Positions 22,310 through 34,832 are shown, numbered from the stretch's first letter. The stretch: 64,000 nucleotides of DNA from Actinernus sp. WN-2022 (GCA_030867875.1 JAOWCC010001589.1:75973537-76037536), one strand, 5' to 3'. The notes: a model not told the origin generated them from the letters alone. Made by a program: numbers and translations.

Positions 22310-23081
22310 CGTTTTAACGGCTACATAGACTTAATTTTGCAAACTTTCGCCTCTCTTTCGACATCTTTTCCTTCCCATCTTATCTTTTGACACCTTGAAG
22401 CAACTCTTAGACGATTTAGAGTGGTTTTATTATTGTTTTATACAGTATAAACTCAAATAATTTACCGACCTTGCAAAGACTTTGAATGTGTCTGTTCGGC
22501 CTCGCTTTCATGCCGTGATTACGACTCCGTTCCCAGGTCGGCTTTCTTCAAAGGATGTTTTCGTTTGAACCTTTATTTATTTACTTCTGCAACGACTCTA
22601 AATTTCTTCATCGTGTAGCAGTGAGCTTCGACTGTGCTCTCATCGGTGAAAATAGTGTCGGCAAACTGTTCTTGAGCAGCATTATAAACATTCGCGGGAA
22701 CTGAAATGGCCGTGTTTACTTCTCAGACTAATTAAAATTTTCTTCCGATCATCGCCGCACCGTTCGATTCAAGAAACAGAATTCTCTTCGAATTCTCTGA
22801 TTTTAATTTGTTTTTAATCTTGCAGAAATTGGTTTAAAAAAAATATACACTTTTATGATTGAAATAAAGCCCACTTTGGCTTAATTATCGAACGACCACT
22901 TTGGCGTAATTCTCGAACGGCGTGGCCTGAATGAAGCGAACAATATTATAATTAGTGGCCGTTTCTGTGGGTAATTATTTTGCTTTCTCATCTAAACAGT
23001 CCTTCCAAAATATTCCTAAGATTAGTTCCTTTTGCTAGGTTTCATGTTCACTAAAATATACATTCGCTTTGCTCAGAGTTT
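22310..23081. other. Interior of the hAT remnant, no coding seen
   Basis: Between the two hAT pieces no transposase motifs are visible. It is either deleted-core sequence or intron. Confidence 0.4.
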
Positions 23082-23220
23082 GCAGGGTTCGCTCAGGTTC
23101 GCTTTTTCAGGGTTCGCTCGGGTTCGCTCGTTTGCAGGGCAGGGTTCGCTTGAGCAAACGCAAGCGAACCCGAGCGAACCCTATTAGGGTTCACTTTGCG
23201 TTCATTAAAGCGAACCCGAG
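23082..23220. repeat. Palindromic cluster of AGGGTTCGCTC words
   Basis: The left half contains repeated GGGTTCGCT words and the right half the reverse complement AGCGAACCC, giving GGGTTCGCTTGAGCAAACGC-centred pairing and at least eight copies in 140 bases. It could fold strongly. There is no coding content. Confidence 0.8.
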
Positions 23221-23465
23221 AGAACATTTAACTGAAGGTAAGTTCTGGTCGGTACTGTACTGTATATAATAGTTATTTTATTTATAGCAGCAAAGTAACG
23301 ATTATTTAGAGAAGACGTCTTAAAACTACTAGAGATAGTGTTCAAAGTTCGTATATAAGTATTAAAAGTTAGTGACTGCAGAAGTTTGCCCTTACCTGCA
23401 GCTTTTTCGGGTTCGTTTTCATTCTCCACAACGCGAAAGAAGTCTGTGATAGATTTCCTGGACAT
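23205..23465 (-). pseudogene. Probable N-terminal piece of the hAT transposase
   Basis: The frame starts with a real ATG and reads MSRKSITDFFRVVENE. Short Lys/Arg-rich openings with the I-(T/N)-D-F-F motif are common at the N-terminus of hAT/ZMYM-like transposases. Downstream residues are unremarkable and the end overlaps the palindromic cluster. Strand and order agree with the C-terminal remnant at 22100-22309. The assignment is tentative. Confidence 0.45.
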
Positions 23466-23699
23466 TCTTATCTGAACATTAATAATTAAGACTGAACTGT
23501 TCTCAAAAACACTGCATCAAACGGAGTTCATATAATACAGATTTGGCTAGTCCGCCCTTTCCAGCCTGTGTAACCAGGCACTTTGTAGCACGCTGACTAA
23601 TTGACATCACGGGCTCGCGAATAAGACGAAAGTTGAGCCCAAGTGTTTCCCCATTCGCGTAAACTTGATGAAATGGGATTTTTAACTCGATTCTACCTT

Positions 23700-23799
23700 A
23701 ATAGCGATTAATTAATACGGAAAGGAATTAAATTTTAAAAAGTCACCGGATTTCTCAGGTACGCACGTGCGTATATGCGTACAGGAAGCTACGCCCCTG
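23700..23799. mobile_element. Probable hAT terminus inserted in a LINE
   Basis: The minus-strand end reads CAGGGGCGTAGCTTCC, a typical hAT-like terminus (CAGGGGCGTAGC), and stops exactly where LINE coding sequence begins (23800). The opposite end may be CAGTGGCATTTCC near 21825, but a matching 8-bp duplication is not found. Confidence 0.5.
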
Positions 23800-24041
23800 C
23801 ATACCCTAATTTACATTATGGATTAATGAGCTGGGACACTGCTTGCCAGTCTAGGCTAAATACAGTTGAAACAAAACAAAACAAATGTATCCGATCCATT
23901 TTATTTGCCAACAGCAGAGAAAGTACAACAATATACTATAAGCTCTTAGAAGTCCTTAAATTGGAAAATGTCTTCAACCTTAAAATATCTTCTCTTGTCT
24001 ACAAAATTCAATGGGACCCAGAGATTGTGACAAGTTGTTAA
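23800..24041 (+). pseudogene. LINE reverse-transcriptase C-terminal fragment
   Basis: The frame reads AYPNLHYGLMSWD, then VETKQNKCIRSILFAN and KLLEVLKLENVFNLKI. This is the C-terminal region of a CR1-type RT (pattern P-L-YG---W, then KQNKCIR-I, then LL--LKLE). It stops at 24041. The upstream RT is absent, apparently because of the adjoining hAT insertion. Confidence 0.8.
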
Positions 24042-24126
24042 ATTGGAAGAAAAAGGCGGACATGAATGGAAAGAGGTAGTGTACGACTTTTGGAAAAAAA
24101 TATCGATAAATCGCTCTGACGTTTCT

Positions 24127-24160
24127 TGGGGGGGGGGGGGGGGGGGTGGGGGGGGGGGAT
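24127..24160. repeat. Poly-G tract
   Basis: About 33 G with a single T interruption. Length is probably uncertain in assembly. Confidence 0.9.
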
Positions 24161-25229
24161 TGAAAAAGAAACTTCGCTGGACGTTCCTCGAAGAAAAATC
24201 AATGTGACGCTTCCCTAACTGAGTGCATGACTAATGGAATATAGTCTATCTTCTGTAACTTGTTACGCGGGTAAGCCAATCAGAACCCTCCATTGCCTCG
24301 GATCGTTGTTTACCTCGTAACGAAATTATTCCGGCAGGTGTCGCCGTGTCTGCAAAATCGAAGTGATCATGAAAGGATCGAGAAAAATAACAGTGACAAA
24401 CCACGGTGGAAATAAATAGGGTAAAACACAAGCAAGTTCATAAACCTTTTTCAGTTTTCATTCAATCGGCGTCAGAGTTTGCAACATAAAAGTACTCCTG
24501 CCAACAAATCTCGTTTTTTTTTATATAAAATGCCTTTTTGGCGGGAAAATGATGTCACGAGGTTGGCGGCAATGTATAGCTTGGCCTGTTTTCTATATTC
24601 TTGAACAACTGATCTAGCGATTTTTAGTTCCAGATTCCGGCAAAATTAAGGCTTTATAGATATTTCTCGGTAGGCTGAAGAGGCATAGCATAAACGAAAG
24701 TAAGCATATGCATGCGGTGGATAATTTCAAACTCGGTTACCGGTTTGAGGGTTAACAGTGCACGTAGATTAATTTTTTTTTACACAAGGCTAGCTAGTTT
24801 TAACTTGCTTGGCTCTTATGACTGTGATGTGGCAAAGAAAATCCGGGTACGACGTGCATGTACGTGACTACACGACTGTCTTGTAATCAGATGCACTAAG
24901 AGCATATCAGCTTTCGACAACAGAGTTAAAATTAATCTTGAGAATATGCTCTAAGAGGTGTTCTTAGAGATATGAAAATGGTATTGAGATCAGAAGCTAT
25001 TATAATAAGTAAAAAAAGGTGTAATCTCACTCAAATTCGCAACTGAATTCTTTGATAAAATATTTATTGAGAGTTGAAAAATTGCGCTCCTTTAATTTAC
25101 ACAAAAGGTTTCTATCTTATACAAGGAAAATTGCAGAAAAGACCATCAATATCAAAAACGACAGTTTTCCAGCACCTAGTCTCTTAAACATTGGCTTGTA
25201 TTTTTACGTCAGTTGAAAAAGCTCGCGAA
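24161..25229. other. No gene seen
   Basis: A+T-rich, no convincing frames or repeats shared within the window. Confidence 0.4.
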
Positions 25230-26265
25230 ATGAAGTATGGTATGGTATTATTACTTAGACACGGTACCCCTTCATTTACAAAATGCTCTTCCAGAGAGCC
25301 GTGCATATATATAAATACAATACATAATATAATGTATTTTAGTAAAATATGTAAATATATAGTATATAAAATTTATTATGTATTATAAATTAATATATAA
25401 TTAGACATAAGATTAGTTAACATTTAATTCTATTTTTAAAAACATTTAGGCTGCAGGACTCCTTTGTCTCAACAGGAAGTGACGGTTCCAGGCCACTAAC
25501 CCACTATAGGCGAAAAGCTTCGTGGAACTTAGTTTTCAGTTTTTTCTGTTTATTTTTATTTTTACACACTGTTTACGTTATATTATAATAGAGTGTATAT
25601 TACATATATTAAATATGTTATTAAAATAAGCAAAAAGGATTTATGACTAAAGAAAAACTTCAGAATATGTGCACAGTGACCAAAGTAGCATATGCTTTCG
25701 GGTTGGTCACTGTCAAAGAATTAGAATGATATGCTATTTACAATAATATTAATAAAATGACTAAGATTGTTTTCAGAAAATAAAATAAAAACATGTATAA
25801 AGAAAGAGGGTATAGACAGATAATGTACGTATGGCAGGACTATTTTTATATTTACAGGGATCTCACGTTGGTATAATAATGTAGTATAAGTAATAATTAA
25901 TTACTAATTTAGATAACTATGTAATTGGTATTAGCATGTTGATGTATCAATGCGCAGAAAAGAATATATACATGTATATATATATAGATACATATATCTG
26001 TATACTTTGACTGGTATGTATATATTTAGAAATTAAATTATTGAAATTAATTTATGTTTGAGTATCCAAGAGTTTTTGTATTGCTTTTTGAATGCAAGAT
26101 ATGGAAGGCTCTTAAGTTTGAACGTAATAGATTTCCAAAGTTTTGGTGCAGAGGACTTAAATGTACTTATTCTATAGTTAGTTCGCACTTTAGATCTATA
26201 GAAATTAAGCCTGGCAGCATACCTAGTGTTATAGCACTGGCGTGAGAATATTGTGGAATATGGCT
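25230..26265 (-). pseudogene. 3' end of a minus-strand LINE with long A+T-rich 3' region
   Basis: Minus-strand translation of 26265-26030 gives YNTRYAARLNFYRSKVRTN, then SSAPKLWKSITFKLK and LAFKKQYKN, the C-terminal tail of CR1/jockey-type LINE proteins. Downstream lies about 800 bases of A+T-rich sequence. It ends near 25230-25300 with CACGGCTCTCTGGAAGAGCA and a TACCA-like microsatellite. That terminal block recurs at 4615-4740. It is 5'-truncated, with no catalytic domain. Confidence 0.75.
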
Positions 26266-27270
26266 GGGATATTGTTTTTATTATTCTTTATTTTATATGC
26301 AAAAAGTGATGTTTTAAGAGGCATTGTCTGAGAAAGTGTGTCAGATGTTGGAAATGGGGGGTCAGCGGATTTCAATGAAACTTGCTGTAGAAGTTGACCT
26401 TTATGAGTTATTGCAAAATGTGGTTTGACTTGGTTTGCCAGAGTCTTTTTTTCAAAAATTTCAAGGGGGGTCCCATTTTTTGCCTCAGGACCATCAAAAA
26501 TACTGTCATCTGGAGGGTAAGTTCAATGCCTCACTAAAATAAATAAAGAAAACCCATGGATTTCACAATGGTATGGTATCTTTCTACTACTAACCCTCTT
26601 TCATAACACATGTGAGATTGCGGCATGGAGGAAATGAGTAGAGAGAGGCCTGGCACTAGTTTTGAGCAATTATCAAAGCTAACTACACTACCAAAAATGG
26701 CACAATTTCAAAACTTAATATTTTTTACCTGCCATCCTAGCTAGAATTGGTATTTCAATCATGAGTTACATCATTATTAGTAGAAACAGAAACAGGTTAG
26801 AAAAAATTGGGCTATTCACATTTTGCGGTTTTCTGGCCTCATTTTAATATCATACTTTTGCAAAATGGCCATATTCACACAAACACTTTTCTGGCTATAT
26901 TGAAAACAATTTTTTAGCTTGAGCATCTCAAATTACTTTCTTCTTATTCTACTTGATGTCTAAACTTATAAAACAATAGTATTTTAGGAAAACACTGTTT
27001 CAGGTGGTAAAAAAGTGGCCTCACAACTGTAAAATAATACTGTAACAACCCTCCATATTTGACTTCAAACTACACATGCCACAATAACTAAAGATGTCTA
27101 AAAGACTAGTAAGTGGTATTTGAAGAGTTAAGGAGTTCTACAGTAAACATTGTTTCATTGTTCTACTTCTACTAAAATACTGTTGACATCATGGCTTTGT
27201 CCACATTCCAGTACATGTATGTCTGTCAATTTTGTTGTCTTCACTCAAGTCTTGCATAACCCTCGAGGCA

Positions 27271-27420
27271 TCAGGATTTTGCTCGTACTGTCACTGGACT
27301 AAGGAGTCCAAGTGGGTCATAGATCTTTGAAGACTCTCGTAACATCTCTCGCTTTGTTGTGAGGTTCGAATTGGCAGTTGCTGTGGTCCTCTGAGGAACG
27401 TTCTTAGCAAAATTATGCCC
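27271..27420 (-). pseudogene. BEL/Pao retrotransposon polyprotein fragment
   Basis: The minus-strand frame reads TTKREMLRESSKIYDPLGLL and continues SPVTVRAKS before a TGA. The pattern TKR-ML---SKIYDPLGL--PV-VRAK is characteristic of the Pao region between reverse transcriptase and RNase H/integrase in BEL/Pao elements. Only about 50 codons remain, and a MITE truncates the upstream side. There are no LTRs nearby. Confidence 0.85.
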
Positions 27421-27447
27421 ACTTCATCACTTTGCATGTCCACTATT

Positions 27448-27740
27448 CATACCTGCCAACTCTCCCGGTTTATGCGGGAGACTCCAGATTTTGGACCTCA
27501 TCTCCCGGTCTCCCGGATAGAGCCTCAAATCTCCCGGTTTTTAGCAATTTTATGGATTGAGTTCGCCGTTTTTCAGGCTCAAGGATTAAAAAAGCTTGAA
27601 ACTAATTTTCCGAGAGCTTTCGGAAAGTCTTCGGAACACAATCGGCCGTGTATCTTCGGAAAAATCGGAAATCATTACGTCATAACAAAGACTCAACCAA
27701 CATTCTCCAGATTTTAGAACTCCGGGGGTTTGCAGGTATG
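27448..27740. mobile_element. MITE with CATACCTGCCAAC ends
   Basis: CATACCTGCCAAC at the left is matched by GTTTGCAGGTATG at the right, with a repeated CTCCCGG motif inside. It interrupts the BEL/Pao fragment. Frames inside are not genes. Confidence 0.8.
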
Positions 27741-27931
27741 GCTGCATGCCTTTGGTTGTTTGATCAATTGAAGCGATGCCCATTTTTGCTGGTAACATCC
27801 ACAATGCAGAGAAATCCTAGCTAATATGGCCAATCAGTAGGTGAGTCGAAGTAGAATACCTTTTTCAGTTGACAAAATATTTTGCTGTTTACATATCTTC
27901 CTGCTTTGTTTAGCTGTTGTTGATCTGCAAT

Positions 27932-28001
27932 CTTGTCCCCAGGGTCTTCTCGGTCAGATTCAAGATATCTTGGATCTGACCGAGAAGACCCTGGGGACGA
28001 G
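27932..28001. repeat. 70-bp near-perfect palindrome
   Basis: CTTGTCCCCAGGGTCTTCTC and the following GGTCAGATT pair with the right half, with two mismatches and a palindromic centre CAAGATATCTTG. Confidence 0.9.
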
Positions 28002-29689
28002 GTTGGTTGATCTGTCGTCTGCTATCTGCCAACTTGGACAAGTGTTTTGAGGGGACTGGGTCATACCAGGTTCCAGTCTCCTACATACACATCCAGTTGT
28101 TTTCATCAAAGCCGGCCATGATCATGTTCTTTTTTTATTAACTCAAATTGTTTCCATGGTTTAGAATGATAATGCTACATATGAAAATGCTGCTGACACT
28201 TCAGTATTTTCAATATGATGGGGGTTGATATTTTAATTAGTTACTTTTCGCCAGGGGTGGGGTGCGAAGGAGACTAGGAGTAGTAGTATTCTGATAAAAA
28301 ATGAGGCATTCTGTTGAACCTCTCATTGACGTAGGACTAAGGTGGTTGCTTGCGAGAGTAGCCACCACAGGGTGGCAAATTTGTAGATGGGGTGTAATCT
28401 TTGACGATGATCAACATTTCGCTATTTCTGCAGGACACGGGTGAGCCAGTGGTCTTTTTTTCGTAATTTGTCCCTTGACCCCGCATGGTTCTTAAAATGC
28501 CCTTCGTTTTTATTATTATCGGCTTATTTTGTATTAATATGTTTGTTTCTGTCCAGTAGTTCCCCTTTTACTGGCTTTTTTTTCAGGGGAGGGGGCCGGG
28601 GGGAGGAAGGGGGATGGAAAGAGTATGGAAAGCACATTTTCTTTCACTTCATCTCGTGCATATATAATAAACGTGATGCCATCATGTCATCACGTATGGA
28701 ATAATGAATGCCAAAATAAACAGAAACTAGAATAATCAAAAACTTGAATCGGCAAAATATTATGTATGAACTTACTGAGGCAGCCTTTACTGGGAAAAAA
28801 GATAGAAAAATAAATCACAATTAATCTTCAGTGTTGGTCGTGGTTGCTGGGTTTGGGGAACATGGTCTCTCAGAGAAGGTTCAACTGTAAAAAATGTCTA
28901 TTATACAAGTTCAGCACAACCAGGAAGGGCTTTGTCTCTCTCTCGGCCCGGTTTAAGGTTTTTAATGTTCCTCAGATTAAACCCTTTGTGACTACAAATT
29001 GTTCCCTTGATCCTAGGAACAAGAAAAATAAAGAAAACAGTATCCTAAATCAGGCTGCATTTGTACCTCAGAATTGAAAATTTAATTTGTTACTAATCTG
29101 AGAATATGACAAATCTGAGATATCACCCTCTAACAAATTATTGTTTGTCACATGTACTAGCTCAAAATAATATGGAAGCTTTTACTGTGCTCCATCGCCG
29201 CCAAAATTGTTAACAATATAATAGATCATCACTTCTCACTTTATACTGAAATGATTACAATAAAATTGTACTCCCAATGTATAGCAATTTTGCTAGTCGA
29301 GTCGGGGTAATATTAATGAATAATGAAAAATAATTACAATAATAAGGCTATAATAATACACACATAACTATCTGTGATGTAAGCAAAATAGAGTTTTTTT
29401 ATTGTATTGTATGTTTTCGTTTTGCTTGTATTCTCTGTCTTGTTCCGTCTCTTCGTTTGTTTGTTTTGTATATTCTTTTGTCGGCTTTATCTTCATATTG
29501 TTATGCTAGTGCCGTCCGAAAATCATGTAAAATTACCGTACAGGAGAAGCACTCGATTTTTTTTTTTCAAAAACTATTTTGCTAATCCTGTCTGTAAATA
29601 TATATGTAATAAAAAAAATAAAAAATTGAGACAATAAATCTAGCACGCGAACGTTGCTGTTGACACGTTTGCCTTCGCTTCATCGATTA
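28002..29689. other. Interior of the T3 element, no gene recognised
   Basis: G-rich stretch near 28585-28620. Frames of 76-88 codons are present but carry no domain I recognise. Confidence 0.4.
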
Positions 29690-29980
29690 AGTAAAAAAAC
29701 ACATCTTGTATACACGAAAGTTGCGATTTCATTCTGGTACATGTATTTCTCATATTTCCTGGATTCTGCGGCATGGTATCGGATCTTAGTGATGTGTACC
29801 GCTTCCAGCATGGGCGTTAAAATGTCCCGTATATTCGTTCCGCGTATGCAGCTCACATTTTTACTTATAATCGACTTATTTTGTATATCGTTTTTGTTTC
29901 TCTCCCGCATTTCGGGACCGCTTCTTCGTGTACAGGAACACAGATGATTTAAAACAAAGAAGACAGCAAAACAATACCTG
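29690..29980 (-). other. Possible exon inside the T3 element
   Basis: An open minus-strand frame of about 100 codons follows a good-looking 3' splice site (GTTCTTTGTATTTCAG on the minus strand, exon from about 29979). Residues such as RRSGPEMRERNKND and SCIRGTNIRDILTPMLEAV do not match a family I know. It could be a transposase exon or chance. Confidence 0.25.
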
Positions 29981-30211
29981 AAATACAAAGAACGTTACCC
30001 CTAATCCTAGAATACAATTATGATAGATTCTGGTACACGAAGAAGGCGCTAAAAATGGGACCCCCCTGAAATTTTTGAAAAAGACTCTGGCAAAACAAGT
30101 GAAACCACATTTGGGAATAACTCATAAAGGTCAACTTCTACAGCAAGTTTCATTGAAATCCGCTGACCCCCATTTCCAACATCTGACACTTTCTCAGACA
30201 ATGCCTCTTAA

Positions 30212-32194
30212 GTTATAAATTGTCAAGTTTTAAAATTTCGAGAAGATTATAGTAGGGGTCTGCATGCGTTTTCCTTGTTGTTGGCAAAAATATATATTTC
30301 TTATACATTTGTTTTGTTTGGTGCGGAGTTTAGTTCGTCTTGTTTTGTAAGTACTACCCCAGCTCATAAGACCATAGTTCAAATATGGATATACATGTAT
30401 TAGGCTATAGTATAATTGTTGGAGATCAAGGTAAATAAAATGTCTTAATTTGTTGATGATTCCTATATTTTTTGCTAGCTTGTTATTTATATGTTGAGTT
30501 AGTCCTCGGCTTGGGAACTGAAAGGTTTACATGGGAGCCTCTTGTGTCATAATCATGTATATATTTTATTGGAACAAAAGTATTTATTAAACGGCATGGC
30601 GCCAGATTATTTTTGATTTTGAACATTGTTGCTACTTTCTGTGGGTGCCAACGGTCTTCAAGAGACTGCCATCCTAGCCTAATTTCTGCAGCAAGAGCGG
30701 TTTGTAGCTTAGACGGAAAATGTATCGATCTGAACCAGTGATTCAGTTCCAGAGACTATTTCATCTATTCTTATTCTGGAATACGGTTAATCGAACGCAG
30801 CCCTGAAATATTGGCCCGAAGTTCATTTTACAAGAAGAACACTTATGAAAGTCTTAGATCTTGGTTAAAGCCATCATGGAACTATAAATAAAAAAGACAT
30901 TTGTGCGATATATTCAATTCAGTACCTGGTCTACCAATTCTCCAAAATGTTTCCAGTTTTATGACCGGTTTATATTATCCCACAATGCTTCACAGGCTAC
31001 GAGGAGACACTCAAAGGTTTACTTCACACACTTTTCTAATCCCAATATTTCAATAAAAGGATTTTTTTTCTCGTTGGCAGATCCTGAACCACTCTATATG
31101 TCAAGCGAAGTAAGTGAACTCCACACACCCAGGTACAGTTAGTATGGTTGGCATAGACTTGACAACTTGAATAATAAATATTCTTAATATTTGAGGCAAT
31201 ATTATTAGGAAGTTCATACTGAAAAAAAACACGCTTATTAACAGTAAGGCCTCTATATTATAGTATTTGAATCTACTATTAACAATTGTAGGAAGGCAAC
31301 ATTTCATCATATATAAACGTATAAGATTATATTCATACTTAGAAAAATATGAAGACATTTCGGTTTTCAGCACAGACGGCCGAAATAAAAATAATAATAA
31401 AAGAAAATGTGTAGAAAACCTGCCTAAAACAACAATGGACTTACCTCTGTAGTTTAAACTCTGTTTAGCACTCTGCACAAGAGAACATCGAGGATCACAA
31501 TCGCACGAGTAGACTATATAAGCTATTCAGACATCAACACGCAAATAATGATTGTAACTTGCGATATCTCTCCTGTAAAAGCCAATGAAAATATATAGTT
31601 TAAGCAGATGTGAAGAATTGTATTGGAATAGTAAACTGCTATACACGAATCTAAAAAAACAGGAATCAAGAATGTCTACATATGAGGCTGGATAAATTCA
31701 ATATAACCAAATACCGTAGAATAATATTAAATCTACATGAAAGGGATTATTACCTGTTAAACCAGTTAAACCTGTTAACCCAGTTTTCGTCCAAGGTTAA
31801 TTACAAAAATGTTTTCTTTTCAGTTCCTTAAAGTGCGTATTGAAACAAAAAAAAAGAACGAAAATTGCCAACAAAAAAATATTCTGATAAATAACAGGAC
31901 AGAATTATTATAGTCTTTACACTCCGCAATAAATGGTTTAAAATTTCCGAAAACGTCCTTCGAAAATCATTTTTATGAATGAAAATGTGATACTTTCAAT
32001 TCCCTTTGGCACCATAATAAAACTAATGGTATTTCTTAGCTATAGGAAATTGCTAAAATAAAAACGAAAAACAACTTATTCGTTCAATTGAGAAACATAC
32101 TAAAAATATTCATCAGAAGAGAAACAAATTAGTACAATAAGTGCAATTTTCCTGAAAATGGCTGGTATGGAAAATACCGCTGTGTTGATCAACT
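30212..32194. other. No gene seen
   Basis: About 2 kb of A+T-rich DNA. A run of CCTGTTAAACCAGTTAAACC-type words is at 31752-31782. Open frames up to 125 codons on opposite strands overlap each other and lack support. Confidence 0.4.
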
Positions 32195-32545
32195 AACCTT
32201 GTCAGATAAAACGGTATGCATGAGAGGCACAGCTTTCACTGCTACAGAGCAATTAGGATTTGAATTAAGAGAGCTTTGTATGAAATAGGTCAGCCATGGC
32301 CTTACCAGTCTCGTTTTCATATTTCCCAAAAGTTTAAATGCTAATAACTTTGGAACAACTGAAATTGTTATAAAACTATAAAACTATTGGTCTGGAGCAT
32401 ACCTCAATCGACTTTAGTTGATTATACCAGTGTGGCTACATGTAAGCAACGTCAGGAGTTTGTCGATTTTTCTGTAAAATGTTCAAATTCAGAATTTCTG
32501 CTAATATTTAGGCGACTCCTTTTTGCATATATATAGGGTCTGTAA
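32195..32545 (+). repeat. Dispersed repeat, longest copy of the 18.98-kb family
   Basis: Starts AACCTTGTCAGATAAAACGG and keeps GTCAGCCATGGCCTTACCAG and AATGCTAATAACTTTGGAAC. The 3' part (CAAATTCAGAATTTCTGCTA) also matches 19245-19265. Confidence 0.75.
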
Positions 32546-32696
32546 GGACGATTAGCAGTTTTATGAAGGAGAGATTACATCTTATGTTATTCGTTTAATA
32601 ATGTTTTCTTTTTACATTTGAGACGTTATCGCATTATCCATCGGTACCCGAGGCGTGAAATATTAGGCAAGATGTTTGTGATTTCTTAAAGTAATA

Positions 32697-33141
32697 CAGT
32701 AGAATCCCACTATTTCTAATACTCAATTGGGAAACGAAATATTGTTCGAAATTCGAGTTAGAAATAGCGAGAGTGGTATAAAATTTCATACTAGCATTTA
32801 ACAAAACCTATCACTAACTAAAGTATAACTTACCAGCCTACGTAACTCTATGCCACACAGGGTCCCCAACCAACAACTTTAATTGGACTACACTCACTAA
32901 ATACATACAGTACGTTCGTTATTACCGCAATGTGTTTTCTTATTCAAGGAAATGTAAGTCATCGTAATTGCTGTAGTTGGAGATAAGGGGTGTTAATTTA
33001 GCGTTAATTTAGGCCAAGGGACCTCACACAGTTCGAGATAGCTCGGAGAGGTCCGAGATAACCAAGTTAGTAAATTACTACAGTGAACACATCCAAGGGA
33101 AATGGGTTTCAGTTCGAGATTCGAGAAATTCGATTCTACGG
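32697..33141. mobile_element. Tigger/pogo-like MITE with TA duplication
   Basis: CAGTAGAATCCCAC at the left and ATTCGATTCTACGG at the right, each flanked by TA, with repeated GTTCGAGAT-type words inside. These are typical of pogo/Tigger-derived MITEs. The 118-codon minus frame covering part of it is not a gene. Confidence 0.75.
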
Positions 33142-34738
33142 TATATATTTTTATGGGGAATGGGCCACTCAGTGAAGTTCCCATCGTTCTGAGACAATAG
33201 AAGTCAAACTGGTTTTGCCTAACAGTACAACCGGTTGTATCAAGTATTTTTACTTTGCACATTGGGCTTAGGGTTGGAGGGCGAACATTGATACAGATTG
33301 AAATCGTGTGGAATGTTCTATGCAAGTTTTTTAGCGCGTTAAGGCTCACATATTGTCAATTAGGATGTCATTTATACGACTTCTTAAATATTTATCACTA
33401 GAAAACAAGATTTAATCTATTTAGTGTCTGCAATCCGTTACCTTTTTTACTATTCGTAGAAAAAATATTTGTCACATGAGTGTAAGCTTAAGCATGTTAT
33501 TGACAGGTGTGTGTAGTACATATTTTTTTTATTAGCGCATTTAGGTATATCTTGACAAAAACCATTCAGGACGACTTTGATTCAACAGGAAATTAAAAAG
33601 CGTAGCCGGAAAAATATCATGCTGGGAGACAATCAGTTAAAGGGCTAGCGAATGGTTATTTCGAGCATTTGCGAGCTGGCGAGTTTTTTTTTTTTTTTTA
33701 CGTCGAGCAATATGTTAAATTTATATTTTTTATCACCGCTAGTAAGCACTATTCTGCTGGCATTATGCTCGATGCTTTTACTTCACCAAATATTGTGCTC
33801 AAAATTATGTCGGATTAATGTATCAAAACCTAATCATGGGGTACGACTTATGTTTTCTTGGGTGATGGCCGTCTCTTGGCCCAGCATGCAACTTGCACGC
33901 GGCAACATTTTATGAAATAGCTTTAAGGGGATTACAGTTGAATTTGTAGAAAAATGGGCGAGAATGGAGGAAAAAAGAGCTAGTACACACCTAATTACTT
34001 GACTATCCACCCGAGAGCACATCGGTTGTTAGCAGACACATTTGGTGCCCATCTATTAATTATTAACCAAAGCCCTCAATTTTAATCGGCTTCATAAAAC
34101 CTTCTTTTTCCTATTTACCCAAAACATATCAAATCCCTCTCCTCCAATTTGTCCTCATGAAAGCCATGAAAAATCCAGAAAAATTCTAATAGACTAAGTG
34201 AACTTCAACTGCAACTTAAATGAAGCGAATCTAAAATAACATACAATCCCAATGAGAAATAATGTAAAAACTAGCTACGCAAACGTGGCAAAAAAGCGCA
34301 TTCAACTGTAATCTTCCCTTAAGTCGTTTTTATTTTAACAAAGTTTCATCGAGCCTGGGGTGTGTAATTACCAACTAACGTTTTGTTCCTCTTATCCCCT
34401 CTGGTCATTCGTTTCCCATGTTTAATGGCAACATTAGATATCATAGTCTAAATTTGTTTTCTTGGTAGTGTTGTACAGATAACAGCGAAGGCATAATTAT
34501 TTGGTTTCCCAGAATCTATTATCGATAATATATCGAGTCGACATCCCGTGGTTTATACATGTATGTTATACACTTCAAAGCACTCATAATTTTATGATCG
34601 TATCAGCAAAGCAGTAAGAAGGGCAAGCGATTAGTCTGTCAAAATTTCGAAGTAGGTGCCTAGGGAAACTGCATGGGCAGATCAGACTGGTATGACTGAC
34701 ATATATTTGCATTTCAACTGGCGATTACTAACACACTT
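33142..34738. other. No gene seen
   Basis: Contains a T-run (33684-33699) near repeated CGAGCAATAT/GCGAGCTGGCGAG words that look repeat-derived. No supported gene. Confidence 0.4.
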
Positions 34739-34832
34739 AGGGGTACTGAGAATGGTCAAATGCGAGACTCCTTTTTGAAACGCCGAGATTTCGAGACTTG
34801 CTTGAATTTTGCCGAGACCATTCTATACCCCT
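34739..34832. mobile_element. Small foldback, 94 bp
   Basis: AGGGGTACTGAGAATGGTC pairs with GACCATTCTATACCCCT with two or three mismatches or gaps. Confidence 0.6.

Larger units (their letters stand above)
26318..30207. mobile_element. 3.9-kb TTAA-flanked TIR element, Kolobok-like, family T3
   Basis: TTAA at 26314-26317 and 30208-30211 bound terminal inverted repeats of about 165-175 bp starting GAGGCATTGTCTGAGAAAGT. The arms agree closely through AATCCGCTGA and GACCTTTATGAGTTATT on opposite strands. GAG/CTC ends with a TTAA duplication fit the Kolobok superfamily (5'-RRR termini). piggyBac is the alternative. The interior contains a BEL/Pao fragment (27271-27420), a nested MITE (27448-27740), a near-perfect palindrome (27932-28001) and no recognisable transposase, so it looks non-autonomous and mosaic. 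Confidence 0.8.

Noticed and set aside
32993..33349. 118-codon minus-strand frame
   Set aside because: Covers the end of a pogo-like MITE. Chance frame.
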